From the NCBI GenBank assembly GCA_035291905.1, contig DATDRF010000016.1, positions 1 to 6,896 on the forward strand: a stretch of DNA of 6,896 nt, written 5' to 3'. Position 1 is the first letter of the stretch, and each line of letters begins with the position of its first letter. The stretch is from JACPLA01 sp035291905 (GTDB taxonomy: Bacteria; Bacteroidota; Ignavibacteria; UBA10030). The notes below the pieces were generated by a model, which was not told the DNA's origin, ran no database searches, and saw only the letters and a program-made list of their open reading frames with translations. Of this stretch, positions 1 through 6,292 are shown in pieces. A program made the translations under genes and the position numbers.

Positions 1-741
1 CCGTGGCGTGGGACGGCTGAACTCACCGCCATCACCGGGCCTCGCTGGTATTTTGAAGAGGGTTACATCCGTTCAATCCTTCTGTATGGGGGAGGATCGA
101 CAAACTATGAAAAGATTGACGGCTACACGGACCATGTGGCAGTCTTTGGATACAATATGCAGTTTCGCACGAACTGGGGATTTGAAATCAATTTGAGCGG
201 AGGGAAGTCAAAAGACTCCGACAAGAGATACAATTCGTATGAAGCAAGTCTTTCGTCATGGTTCAATCCCTCTCCTATCTTCAGCGGGAACCTTTACGGC
301 GGATACTCGAAAACCTACAACTTCTCGCGCGGTTATCAGGGATACTACGGATGGATGGGAGCATATCTGAGTTATCAGCTCTTCAAGACTCTCAACGTTG
401 GTACATCGCTCAATTCATTTGCAGAATGGAAACCGGATCGTTCTACTGAAGATATCGTCCATAATGCGCGCCCGTATTTCTCCTGGACTCCGGTGAATGA
501 CCTCAATATCTACGTCTATGTCGATGGAGTGTACTTCCGCTCGACACAGCATATGGAGCAGACAATTCTGGGCCTTCTTTTTTCCTACAACTTCCTCCCC
601 AAGAGCTGGATCTACTTTGCAGTCAACGAATTGAGGGACAGAAGCATGGAGTACGATCTCCTCGGATCAGAGCTTCCGAACCGGCTTCACGTTACTGACC
701 GCGCCGCTGTGTTGAAGTTGAAGTACCTGTACTACTTCTAG
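1..741 (+). CDS. C-terminal part of an outer-membrane beta-barrel protein, probably DUF5916 family (5' end off window)
   Basis: The reading frame is open from base 1 and ends at a TAG at 739-741, giving 246 visible residues with no start in view, so the gene is truncated by the window edge. The visible part alternates aromatic and polar residues in short strands (for example GYQGYYGWMGAYLSYQLF and NDLNIYVYVDGVYF) and ends in YLYYF, the terminal aromatic residue expected of proteins inserted by the BAM machinery. The closing pattern, KSWIYFAVNE followed by DRAAVLKLKYLYYF, resembles the end of DUF5916 proteins, in which an N-terminal CBM9-like sugar-binding domain precedes a C-terminal barrel. 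That N-terminal part is not in the window, so the family call is by resemblance; an unrelated barrel protein is the alternative. It lies on the same strand as the lipid kinase gene, but 162 bases and a repeat array separate them, so co-transcription is doubtful. Confidence 0.62.
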   Translation, partial: PWRGTAELTAITGPRWYFEEGYIRSILLYGGGSTNYEKIDGYTDHVAVFGYNMQFRTNWGFEINLSGGKSKDSDKRYNSYEASLSSWFNPSPIFSGNLYGGYSKTYNFSRGYQGYYGWMGAYLSYQLFKTLNVGTSLNSFAEWKPDRSTEDIVHNARPYFSWTPVNDLNIYVYVDGVYFRSTQHMEQTILGLLFSYNFLPKSWIYFAVNELRDRSMEYDLLGSELPNRLHVTDRAAVLKLKYLYYF

Positions 742-759
742 GTGACGGGTTCGTTCAAA

Positions 760-794
760 CATTGAACATTGAGTGTTGAGTGTTGAGTGTTGGG
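760..794 (+). repeat. Forward heptamer array, 5 units
   Basis: Five consecutive 7-base units read CATTGAA, CATTGAG, TGTTGAG, TGTTGAG and TGTTGGG, so the consensus is [C/T][A/G]TTG[A/G][A/G]. TGAGTGT occurs three times without change at 770-790. The array starts 18 bases after the stop codon of the upstream barrel gene and is non-coding. It is the left arm of an inverted structure with the array at 804-852. Confidence 0.85.
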
Positions 795-830
795 GCTGTT
801 TTTCTCAATCTCTTAGCATCAATGTTCAAT
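761..830. repeat. Perfect 12-bp inverted repeat inside the heptamer arrays
   Basis: ATTGAACATTGA at 761-772 is the exact reverse complement of TCAATGTTCAAT at 819-830. A second, shorter pairing, TTGAG at 783-787 with CTCAA at 804-808, lies inside it. The stem could form a long imperfect hairpin in RNA or a cruciform in DNA. It is AT-rich and lacks the GC stem plus terminal U-run of a classical intrinsic terminator, so its role in ending the upstream transcript is only a possibility. Confidence 0.6.
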
Positions 831-852
831 CCTCATTTCCCAATTCTCATCA
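804..852 (-). repeat. Reverse-complement heptamer array, about 7 degenerate units
   Basis: In the same 7-base register, 804-852 reads CTCAATC, TCTTAGC, ATCAATG, TTCAATC, CTCATTT, CCCAATT, CTCATCA. On the minus strand most units match the consensus of the array at 760-794 (GATTGAG, GATTGAA, CATTGAT), while TCTTAGC is strongly diverged. Period and orientation show that it is an inverted, more decayed copy of the same repeat family. A 9-base spacer containing five T separates the two arms. Confidence 0.7.
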
Positions 853-890
853 TTTGTAACTCGCTCGGGTTTCATGTATCTTCCTGCCAT

Positions 891-896
891 GGGAGG
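891..896 (+). promoter_or_regulatory. Strong Shine-Dalgarno that fixes the kinase start
   Basis: GGGAGG lies 7 bases before the GTG at 904. It overlaps the alternative in-frame ATG at 889 and lies downstream of the one at 874, neither of which has its own ribosome binding site. It therefore selects GTG 904 as the start. Confidence 0.75.
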
Positions 897-903
897 ATAC
901 CGA

Positions 904-1830
904 GTGAAAAGACCGCACTTTATTATCAATCCGGCGGCTTCCGCGGGGGAAACGGGAAGATCGCAGGGCCAACTCCTCAAACTCATCGAAAACGGCTTTC
1001 CCGATGGCTTCACTCTCGACGTGACGACAAGGCCGGGCCACGCCACGGAAATCACAGCCAAGGCGATCAGCGATGGGGTGGACCTTGTGGTATCGGTTGG
1101 CGGAGACGGGACGATGAATGAGGTCGTCAACGGATTTTTTGTAAAAGGAAAACTAAAGCGCAAGTCTTCGCGTCTCGGGCTGCTCTGCAGCGGAACTGCG
1201 GAAGACGTGCTTCGCAATTTGGGATTGCCGAAATCCGTAAAAGAACAGGTTGAAGTGTTGGCGGGAAAACGAACACGCTTTGTTGATGTAGGGAAAGTTA
1301 CGTTTACGACGAAAGAAGGGGAGAAAAAGGAACGGTTTTACCTCAACGACTGTAATCCGGGGATGGCAGCGAAGGTGGTCCAACGAGTCACTCCCGGATT
1401 GAAACGACTGGGAGGATTCCTTGCGTTCGGTCTGGCGTCTACCTACACGGCTCTTACGTACAGGGGACACACAATGACCATCACACTTGACGGTAAGCGG
1501 ACGATCTCCGGCCGTTTCCTGAGCGTTGCGGTCTCAAACGGCCGATACGCGGGCGGGGGAATGGATTTTGCCCCGAGGGCCCTCCTGGACGACGGATTGC
1601 TGGATGTCGTGATGATCCGTGACCAGTCTGTCCCCGCGCGACTCATGAATTTTCCGAAAATCTATTCCGGAAAACACATCAACCTCTCCTGGATAACATA
1701 TCTCAAGGCAAAGCGGGTCCGCATAGAATCGAATCAACGGGTGCCGCTCGAGGCGGATGGCGAATGGCTGGGTTATCTCCCTTGTGAGATGGAGGTGCTG
1801 CCGAAGGCGCTGAAGATCTGTGCGGGCTAG
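904..1830 (+). CDS. Diacylglycerol kinase catalytic-domain family lipid kinase (YegS/BmrU/DgkB-like)
   Basis: This predicted cytoplasmic or membrane-associated kinase would transfer phosphate from a nucleotide to a lipid such as diacylglycerol. From the GTG start it has 308 residues, the usual length for the family (about 290-330). The N-terminal nucleotide-binding domain opens with FIINPAASAGETGR (about 6-19) and holds the hallmark GGDGT at 66-70 followed by MNEVVNG. The C-terminal beta-sandwich domain carries NGRYAGGGMDFAPRA, then DDGLLDVV, and near the end EADGEW, matching the family's late DGE element. The loop normally written P-x-GT-x-ND reads CSGTAEDVLR, so Pro and Asn are replaced by Cys and Glu. 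The start was chosen from the GGGAGG site and because homologues begin right at KRPHFIINP; a 318-residue form from 874 is less likely. It converges on the export operon. The substrate is not determinable; a role in phospholipid turnover or undecaprenol/diacylglycerol recycling is inference. Confidence 0.88.
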   Translation: MKRPHFIINPAASAGETGRSQGQLLKLIENGFPDGFTLDVTTRPGHATEITAKAISDGVDLVVSVGGDGTMNEVVNGFFVKGKLKRKSSRLGLLCSGTAEDVLRNLGLPKSVKEQVEVLAGKRTRFVDVGKVTFTTKEGEKKERFYLNDCNPGMAAKVVQRVTPGLKRLGGFLAFGLASTYTALTYRGHTMTITLDGKRTISGRFLSVAVSNGRYAGGGMDFAPRALLDDGLLDVVMIRDQSVPARLMNFPKIYSGKHINLSWITYLKAKRVRIESNQRVPLEADGEWLGYLPCEMEVLPKALKICAG

Positions 1831-1904
1831 TATTGACCTGCCACGGTCAGGATGTGCACCGAATGGCGTACTGGGGTCGTAGCGAGTTCATGAATTGCCC
1901 TCAC

Positions 1905-3071
1905 CTAAAAGGAATACTTCCCCCGAAAGAAAAGCGACTCCCCCAGGCCTCCGAACTCGGTAAATGCGCTGCCGGAAAAAAGAATCCCGAAGAAAGAAAT
2001 ATCCAGGTTCTGGAGGGCGGACCACGTGACGGATGGGACTAAGGCGGCGGAATGATCTGTCGGATTGTAGAGCACAAATCCGGAAACACGGACGAGCGGG
2101 TGAATGTCGAACGCCAGTTCCTGGAAAATCGACCAGCGGGCGGGGGAGAGGAGGCCGAGTGACTGGGCGAGCGGGCGTGCAGCCGATGCGTTTTCGCTGA
2201 CGCCGCTGCTGTTGTAGAGGAATTCCGAATGCACATAGGTGTTGTTGGTGAAGGTGTAATCGGCCGAAAGAACGATTGTGGCGTACCAGGAATCACGCAT
2301 TGAAGGATAAAGATCCCGAATCTTGCTCCCAATCTTTCCAGCCATGAGTTCCCCCCGAAACCCTGCACCTGCTATATCTCCCGCCCAGGCGAATCCGCCG
2401 AACAATTCCTTTCCCTGGATCCCCCCGAGAAGGTGGAAATCATAGTTCCACTGATTGAGAAGGACTTTCCCGGCCACGATTCCTGTTGAGCTCGTCGCCC
2501 CCGGCTTCACCGCTACCTCGATCTTCGTTACCTGGCTGCTATAGTATTGCAGCCGAACCGCGTCCACGGCGGGCCGTTCTTCGTAGTCAAAGTCCAGGAT
2601 CGAGAGCGGATTGAAGACATCTGTGGGATTCCACACGAATGCCGTTCCCCACGCAATCCTCTGTCGTCCAAGCGTTACTTCAAGTTCCTTGTGTGTCACG
2701 TCAAGCCAAAGGCGATCGACCTCTGAGTATCCCACCGAAGAGGGATTGTTCCACCAGATGATCTCCCCCTTCCAAAACTCGTGCTTCGACCTGATCGTTG
2801 AAAGGAACGCCGGCGTTTGTTCAACGCTTCCTCCCCAAAGGAACCGGTTCCGCACCTCCAGGGCGAAGCGCACATCTTCCGACAGGAAAAGGCCGCCGTT
2901 CAAGCGGGAATGGAGGAGGTGATCGTTGACCCTTCCGATGGAGGGAAGTTCGGCGTTGCTGAACATATACTTCACATATCCGCCGATTTCTGGGGAATTC
3001 GTTTGGGCGAGACCGAGTCGGGAAAAAATCAATCCACATAAGAACAACGTGAGGAGTCTCTGGGACTTCAC
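1905..3071 (-). CDS. Outer-membrane beta-barrel protein, DUF1302-like, last gene of the export operon
   Basis: This 388-residue protein starts with a signal peptide: Lys and Arg, a hydrophobic core LLTLFLCGLIF, and likely cleavage after Ala22 (GLA|QT). The rest is rich in alternating beta-strands and ends FFRGKYSF, with the terminal Phe of outer-membrane barrels. The clearest motif is at about 134-170: LGRQRIAWGTAF, then WNPTDVFNP, then FDYEERPAVDAVRLQYY. GRQ-x-x-x-WG followed by a PTD-x-x-x-P turn resembles DUF1302 and related porin-like barrels, but this is from memory of the pattern and not a search. The start is GTG at 3071, overlapping the ATPase stop as GTGA, with AAAGGG 7 bases upstream; this fits translational coupling. 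Position after a permease/ATPase set suggests it is the outer-membrane end of the route. The alternative is an unrelated porin that merely shares the transcript. Confidence 0.8.
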   Translation of the reverse strand: MKSQRLLTLFLCGLIFSRLGLAQTNSPEIGGYVKYMFSNAELPSIGRVNDHLLHSRLNGGLFLSEDVRFALEVRNRFLWGGSVEQTPAFLSTIRSKHEFWKGEIIWWNNPSSVGYSEVDRLWLDVTHKELEVTLGRQRIAWGTAFVWNPTDVFNPLSILDFDYEERPAVDAVRLQYYSSQVTKIEVAVKPGATSSTGIVAGKVLLNQWNYDFHLLGGIQGKELFGGFAWAGDIAGAGFRGELMAGKIGSKIRDLYPSMRDSWYATIVLSADYTFTNNTYVHSEFLYNSSGVSENASAARPLAQSLGLLSPARWSIFQELAFDIHPLVRVSGFVLYNPTDHSAALVPSVTWSALQNLDISFFGILFSGSAFTEFGGLGESLFFRGKYSF

Positions 3072-3772
3072 GTTGATGCCCTTTGTGGAATTTGCACTCG
3101 ATCACCGGTGATGTGTCCGTCTTCCAGCGTAATAACGCGCCGTGCCCGTTGAATGACTCTTGGGTCGTGTGTGGAAAAAACGAAAGTGATCCCGCTGTTC
3201 TTGTTGAGATCCTCCATCAGGTCGAGGAGTGACTCGGCGGTGTGCGAATCCAGGTTTGCAGTCGGCTCGTCGGCGAGGACAAATGCCGGGTGAGAGGCGA
3301 GGGCGCGGGCGACGGCAACGCGCTGTTGTTGCCCGCCCGAGAGATCTGCAGGTCGACGATCTGCGAGCTCTTCGAGTCCAACCCGTTCTAACAGCTCCAT
3401 TGCGCGCTGATTTCGCTCATGCTTTCCCACCTGCTGCAGAAAGAGAACGAACTCGACATTTTCGAGCGCGGTGAGAACAGGGATAAGGTTGTACGCCTGA
3501 AAGACGAAGCCAATATGATGAAGGCGGAAATCAATCAACTGCCCCTCACGCATTGTTGTGATGTCTCTCCCATCCAACAGGACCTTCCCATCGGTGACGC
3601 TGTCGAGACCCCCGACGAGGTTCAACAATGTGGTCTTCCCCGACCCGGACGGCCCGACAATAGCTGTGAATTCCTTCTCTTCAATGCTCAAGGAGATATC
3701 CTTCAGGGCCTGAACGGGGACGGATGTTGTGTTGTAGATCTTGTTCAGATTCCGGACTTCAATGACTGGCAT
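3068..3772 (-). CDS. ABC transporter ATP-binding protein, LolD/MacB type
   Basis: This 234-residue cytoplasmic ATPase would power the adjacent FtsX-type permeases. All nucleotide-binding elements are intact: Walker A GPSGSGKT at 40-47, Q-loop Gln92 in FVFQAYNL, signature LSGGQQQR at 144-151, Walker B FVLADEP at 164-170 with catalytic Glu169, D-loop NLD at 173-175, and switch His202 in STHDP. Length, the AYNLIPVLTALENVE stretch after the Q-loop and the LADEPTANLD wording are typical of the LolD/MacB/FtsE class. The start is ATG at 3770-3772, where the MPVIEVRNLNKIY opening is standard for the family; no clear Shine-Dalgarno precedes it. A 61-base gap separates it from the upstream permease and it overlaps the downstream barrel gene by 4 bases. 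Family membership is certain; the exact cargo class (lipoprotein, lipid, drug) is not. Confidence 0.95.
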   Translation of the reverse strand: MPVIEVRNLNKIYNTTSVPVQALKDISLSIEEKEFTAIVGPSGSGKTTLLNLVGGLDSVTDGKVLLDGRDITTMREGQLIDFRLHHIGFVFQAYNLIPVLTALENVEFVLFLQQVGKHERNQRAMELLERVGLEELADRRPADLSGGQQQRVAVARALASHPAFVLADEPTANLDSHTAESLLDLMEDLNKNSGITFVFSTHDPRVIQRARRVITLEDGHITGDRVQIPQRAST

Positions 3773-3833
3773 GATGATTGTGCGTGATTGTTATTGAGAA
3801 TGACGGTGAGATGCTGCCCAATTCAGGGTTTGG

Positions 3834-5054
3834 TCAGGCTATGGTTCGGATTGCCTCCACGGGCCTCAGTCGAACGGCCTTGATTGCGGGGTACAGAGCG
3901 GCGATGATCGACGTAATGACCATCATAATTGCCAGAGTGCCGTACGTGGACGGATTGATATACGGGTAAACCAACGACGGGATCCCAAACGAGGAAAGGC
4001 CGGCGGAAAATGCCGAAAGGTCAAGCCCGAACCTCCCAAAGAACTCGGTAATTCCCCAGCCGAGCACAACGCCGGCGAATCCTCCCGTAAACGACAGCAA
4101 CAGCGATTCAAGAATGATCATCAGAAACAATCTCCGCCGGTACATTCCGACAGCCAGCAGGACGCCAAAATCGCGTACGCGATCAAGGACCGACATGAGA
4201 AGGGTATTGATCAATCCAAAGAGGAGCGCAAACAGAATGATTCCCAGCATGACAGTATTGACGATGTCGACTGAGTCGCCCGTCAGTTTCAATTCGGGTG
4301 CAAGCTCTCTCCAGGTTTCCACAACAACATCGCCGGGCATGGCGTTCTGCAACTTCACTTTTGTCCGATCGAGAATCTCCTCACTATGAGTGCGCACAAC
4401 AATCTCATGAATCGGCACGTCGGCTGTTCCCAACAGCGGTTTGAGATCGTCCTGGCGAATGAAAACGGTCGCGCCGTCAAAATTGGATCCATCCGTTTTG
4501 AAAATGCCCGCAACGCGAAAGGCCCCATAAATGATGTTTCCATCCATTCCGGCAAAGCTCAGGACAACGCGGGAGCGAAGTTTCAATTTTAGCTTCTCCG
4601 ACAACTTCTTTCCCACGATGATAGAATTGGTCTTGTCAAGGTAAACTCCCTCGACAAGGCTCCTTGCGATTGCGGTGACCTGTTGCTCCTGTTCAGGATT
4701 GACGGCGACAATTGCGACGCCTGAGGCCGTGGTCGCCGATGATGCCATTCCTTCTATGATCGAATGCGTGGCAAACGATCGGACGTTGGAATCGGCTTGA
4801 ATGGTGTGAAGGACGACAGGAAGGTCGGGGAGAAACTGATGAATCAATCGGTCGCTCTTGTAGGCCGACGTGTGAATTTGGATATTGCCGAATTCGCGGT
4901 TGATTCCCGAATCGATGATGGCGGCATACATGGCGGTGACAAAGCCGGCATAAAACAGGCCGGCAGTCAAACCGATCGCCGTTGCAGCAACAATGATGAG
5001 GCTCCGTCTTTTGTTTCGCCAGACATTCTTCCATGCCAGAACGAGCATCATCAT
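3834..5054 (-). CDS. FtsX/MacB-type ABC transporter permease (second of the pair)
   Basis: This inner-membrane permease has 406 residues. It opens with LAWKNVWRNKRRS (about 6-18) before TM1 at roughly 18-42. A periplasmic domain follows (about 43-263), then TM2 (about 264-288), the cytoplasmic coupling stretch DRVRDFGVLLAVGMYRRRLF (291-310), TM3 (about 308-334), a periplasmic loop rich in Ser/Gly/Pro, and TM4 (about 370-394), ending LRPVEAIRTIA. This is the 4-TM layout of LolC/LolE/MacB. The open frame runs upstream to 5246, but the added 64 residues read through the preceding gene in another frame and contain no plausible domain. ATG 5054 overlaps the upstream stop as ATGA and follows GGGGAGG by 6 bases; ATGs at 5051 and 5048 are possible substitutes. 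Its partner is probably the upstream permease, as a heterodimer, with the ATPase encoded next. Confidence 0.92.
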   Translation of the reverse strand: MMMLVLAWKNVWRNKRRSLIIVAATAIGLTAGLFYAGFVTAMYAAIIDSGINREFGNIQIHTSAYKSDRLIHQFLPDLPVVLHTIQADSNVRSFATHSIIEGMASSATTASGVAIVAVNPEQEQQVTAIARSLVEGVYLDKTNSIIVGKKLSEKLKLKLRSRVVLSFAGMDGNIIYGAFRVAGIFKTDGSNFDGATVFIRQDDLKPLLGTADVPIHEIVVRTHSEEILDRTKVKLQNAMPGDVVVETWRELAPELKLTGDSVDIVNTVMLGIILFALLFGLINTLLMSVLDRVRDFGVLLAVGMYRRRLFLMIILESLLLSFTGGFAGVVLGWGITEFFGRFGLDLSAFSAGLSSFGIPSLVYPYINPSTYGTLAIMMVITSIIAALYPAIKAVRLRPVEAIRTIA

Positions 5055-6286
5055 TTTATACCTCCCCGGCCCTGGATTGCTGAGACAGGCTTGATTTTTC
5101 TGATGAAGAGCAGAGGATACAATGACGAGACAAGCGCAATGACAAAGACAATGATCGTCTGCGAATAAAAAAGAGATGCATCTGCATTGACGGACATGAT
5201 AGGCTCGAAACCGTACGACTCGTATGCTTTTGCAAGCTCTCCCCATATATGGATGGGATGGTGATGAAAGTAGAGAACGATCGGAATTGAAACGGCCAAT
5301 CCCGCAATTGCGCCGATCATCGAGACAAGAATTGCTTCGAGGGTCGTAACGAGCAGAAGTTTTCCGCGCCTCATTCCGAGTGAAATGAGAAGTCCGAATT
5401 CCCTTGTGCGCTCGAGGGTCATCATCATGACAGTTCCAAAAACGCCGAACGCAATCACCACGTAGAAAACGGAAAATATGATCACACTGCCGGCGTCATT
5501 CAGCGCAATGGCCTGAACAATTTCCGGAAGCATCTCCTCCCAGCTCATGACAACGAGTTGCGATTCGAGGCCCCGGGAAAGCGAAGATTGAACGGCCCGG
5601 TATTCCTTTGGATCATCGATCATCAGCGCGATTGATGTAACGCGGTTGGCAGCGTTGAAGAACTCCTGAGCCTTCGGAAGCGCAAGGAAGACCATGGCAT
5701 CGTTCATCTTGGGTATGGGGAAATGGAGAATCCCCGCAATCGTCAATTCCTGGGCCGCAGTTGTTCCTTGATATCCCTGACTGAATAAAACCACCGAATC
5801 CCCAACATCGAGATGCAGCCTTGCGGCAAGCCCTTCTGCGATAAGAATGCCGCGCGATGTATCTGCAAGATACGTCCCCCGTACGACCCGTTTCTTCAGC
5901 CCTGTCATCGCATGCTCCGTCTCGGGATCAATGCCGATGACCGGTGAAATGCGCGTTTCTGCGCCGCGGGAAACCAATGCGACGGACTCGATTCTCGGAT
6001 TCACCGTTGTGATGTGCGGATGGCGAAGAAGCGTCAGTTGCAGCGAGTCTGTCAATTCGAAACTCTGATCGAAGGACCGTTCCTCCCAATACCCCGCTCC
6101 CTGGATCTGCAGATAGCCCGTGGAGAGCGAAACGCTCATGCGCATCGTGTCATCGTCCTGGCCGTAATTGAGCGCCGCTAACAACAGCGTCAATGTGACG
6201 GCAAAAAAGATTGACGATGTCGCCAACAATGTGCGGCGTTTGTTCCGCCAGAGATTACGCCATGCGAACAAAAAGTAGTACTTCAT
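5051..6286 (-). CDS. FtsX/MacB-type ABC transporter permease (first of the pair)
   Basis: This 411-residue inner-membrane permease begins FLFAWRNLWRNKRRT (5-19), then TM1 (about 20-41), a periplasmic domain (about 42-265), TM2 (about 266-290), the MacB/LolC-style cytoplasmic stretch ERTREFGLLISLGMRRGKLL (292-311), TM3 (about 314-340), a periplasmic loop, and TM4 (about 376-397), ending KIKPVSAIQGRGGIK. The Trp-Arg-Asn-Lys-Arg-Arg opening and overall layout are shared with the next permease, so the two are paralogues, probably from an old duplication, and may form a LolC/LolE-like heterodimer. The loop after TM3 starts YFHHHPIHIW (339-348), a histidine cluster absent from the partner. The start ATG at 6286 is 6 bases after the stop of the LolA-like gene; no Shine-Dalgarno is visible, so reinitiation is possible. 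The cargo is unknown. Confidence 0.93.
   Translation of the reverse strand: MKYYFLFAWRNLWRNKRRTLLATSSIFFAVTLTLLLAALNYGQDDDTMRMSVSLSTGYLQIQGAGYWEERSFDQSFELTDSLQLTLLRHPHITTVNPRIESVALVSRGAETRISPVIGIDPETEHAMTGLKKRVVRGTYLADTSRGILIAEGLAARLHLDVGDSVVLFSQGYQGTTAAQELTIAGILHFPIPKMNDAMVFLALPKAQEFFNAANRVTSIALMIDDPKEYRAVQSSLSRGLESQLVVMSWEEMLPEIVQAIALNDAGSVIIFSVFYVVIAFGVFGTVMMMTLERTREFGLLISLGMRRGKLLLVTTLEAILVSMIGAIAGLAVSIPIVLYFHHHPIHIWGELAKAYESYGFEPIMSVNADASLFYSQTIIVFVIALVSSLYPLLFIRKIKPVSAIQGRGGIK
5061..5067 (-). promoter_or_regulatory. Shine-Dalgarno for the second permease, inside the end of the first
   Basis: On the minus strand GGGGAGG is followed by 6 bases (TATAAA) and the triple ATGATGATG. The spacing favours the first ATG (5054), which also makes the ATGA stop/start overlap. 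The site lies within the last codons of the upstream permease gene, consistent with translational coupling of the pair. Confidence 0.7.
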
Positions 6287-6292
6287 ACGTTG

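Noticed and set aside
853..884. Bacteroidota-type promoter (TTTG at 853-856, TATCTTCC at 877-884, about 20 bases apart)
   Set aside because: The downstream box matches TAnnTTTG only in part and would leave an extremely short leader; too weak to list as a feature.
874..903. Upstream in-frame ATG starts (874, 889) for the lipid kinase
   Set aside because: No ribosome binding site precedes either, whereas GGGAGG stands 7 bases before GTG 904, and the family fold begins right after that codon.
780..1121. Plus-strand open frame of 113 codons
   Set aside because: It starts inside the heptamer repeat and then runs out of frame over the kinase gene; no family resemblance.
1834..1849. TGACC-N6-GGTCA inverted repeat after the kinase stop as a terminator between convergent genes
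   Set aside because: Only a 5-bp stem with no following T-run on either strand. The 74-base convergent spacer holds no convincing intrinsic terminator.
2611..2922. Plus-strand open frame of 103 codons
   Set aside because: It is antisense to the beta-barrel gene, with no recognisable protein motif and no ribosome binding site; a shadow frame.
4764..5168. Plus-strand open frame of 134 codons across the permease junction
   Set aside because: Antisense to both permease genes, whose motifs and topology are clear; its translation shows no domain or start signal.
5055..5246. 64-residue N-terminal extension of the second permease frame
   Set aside because: It overlaps the C-terminus of the first permease in a different frame and is Cys/His/Arg-rich with no domain. 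A well-placed GGGGAGG and ATGA overlap support a start at 5054.
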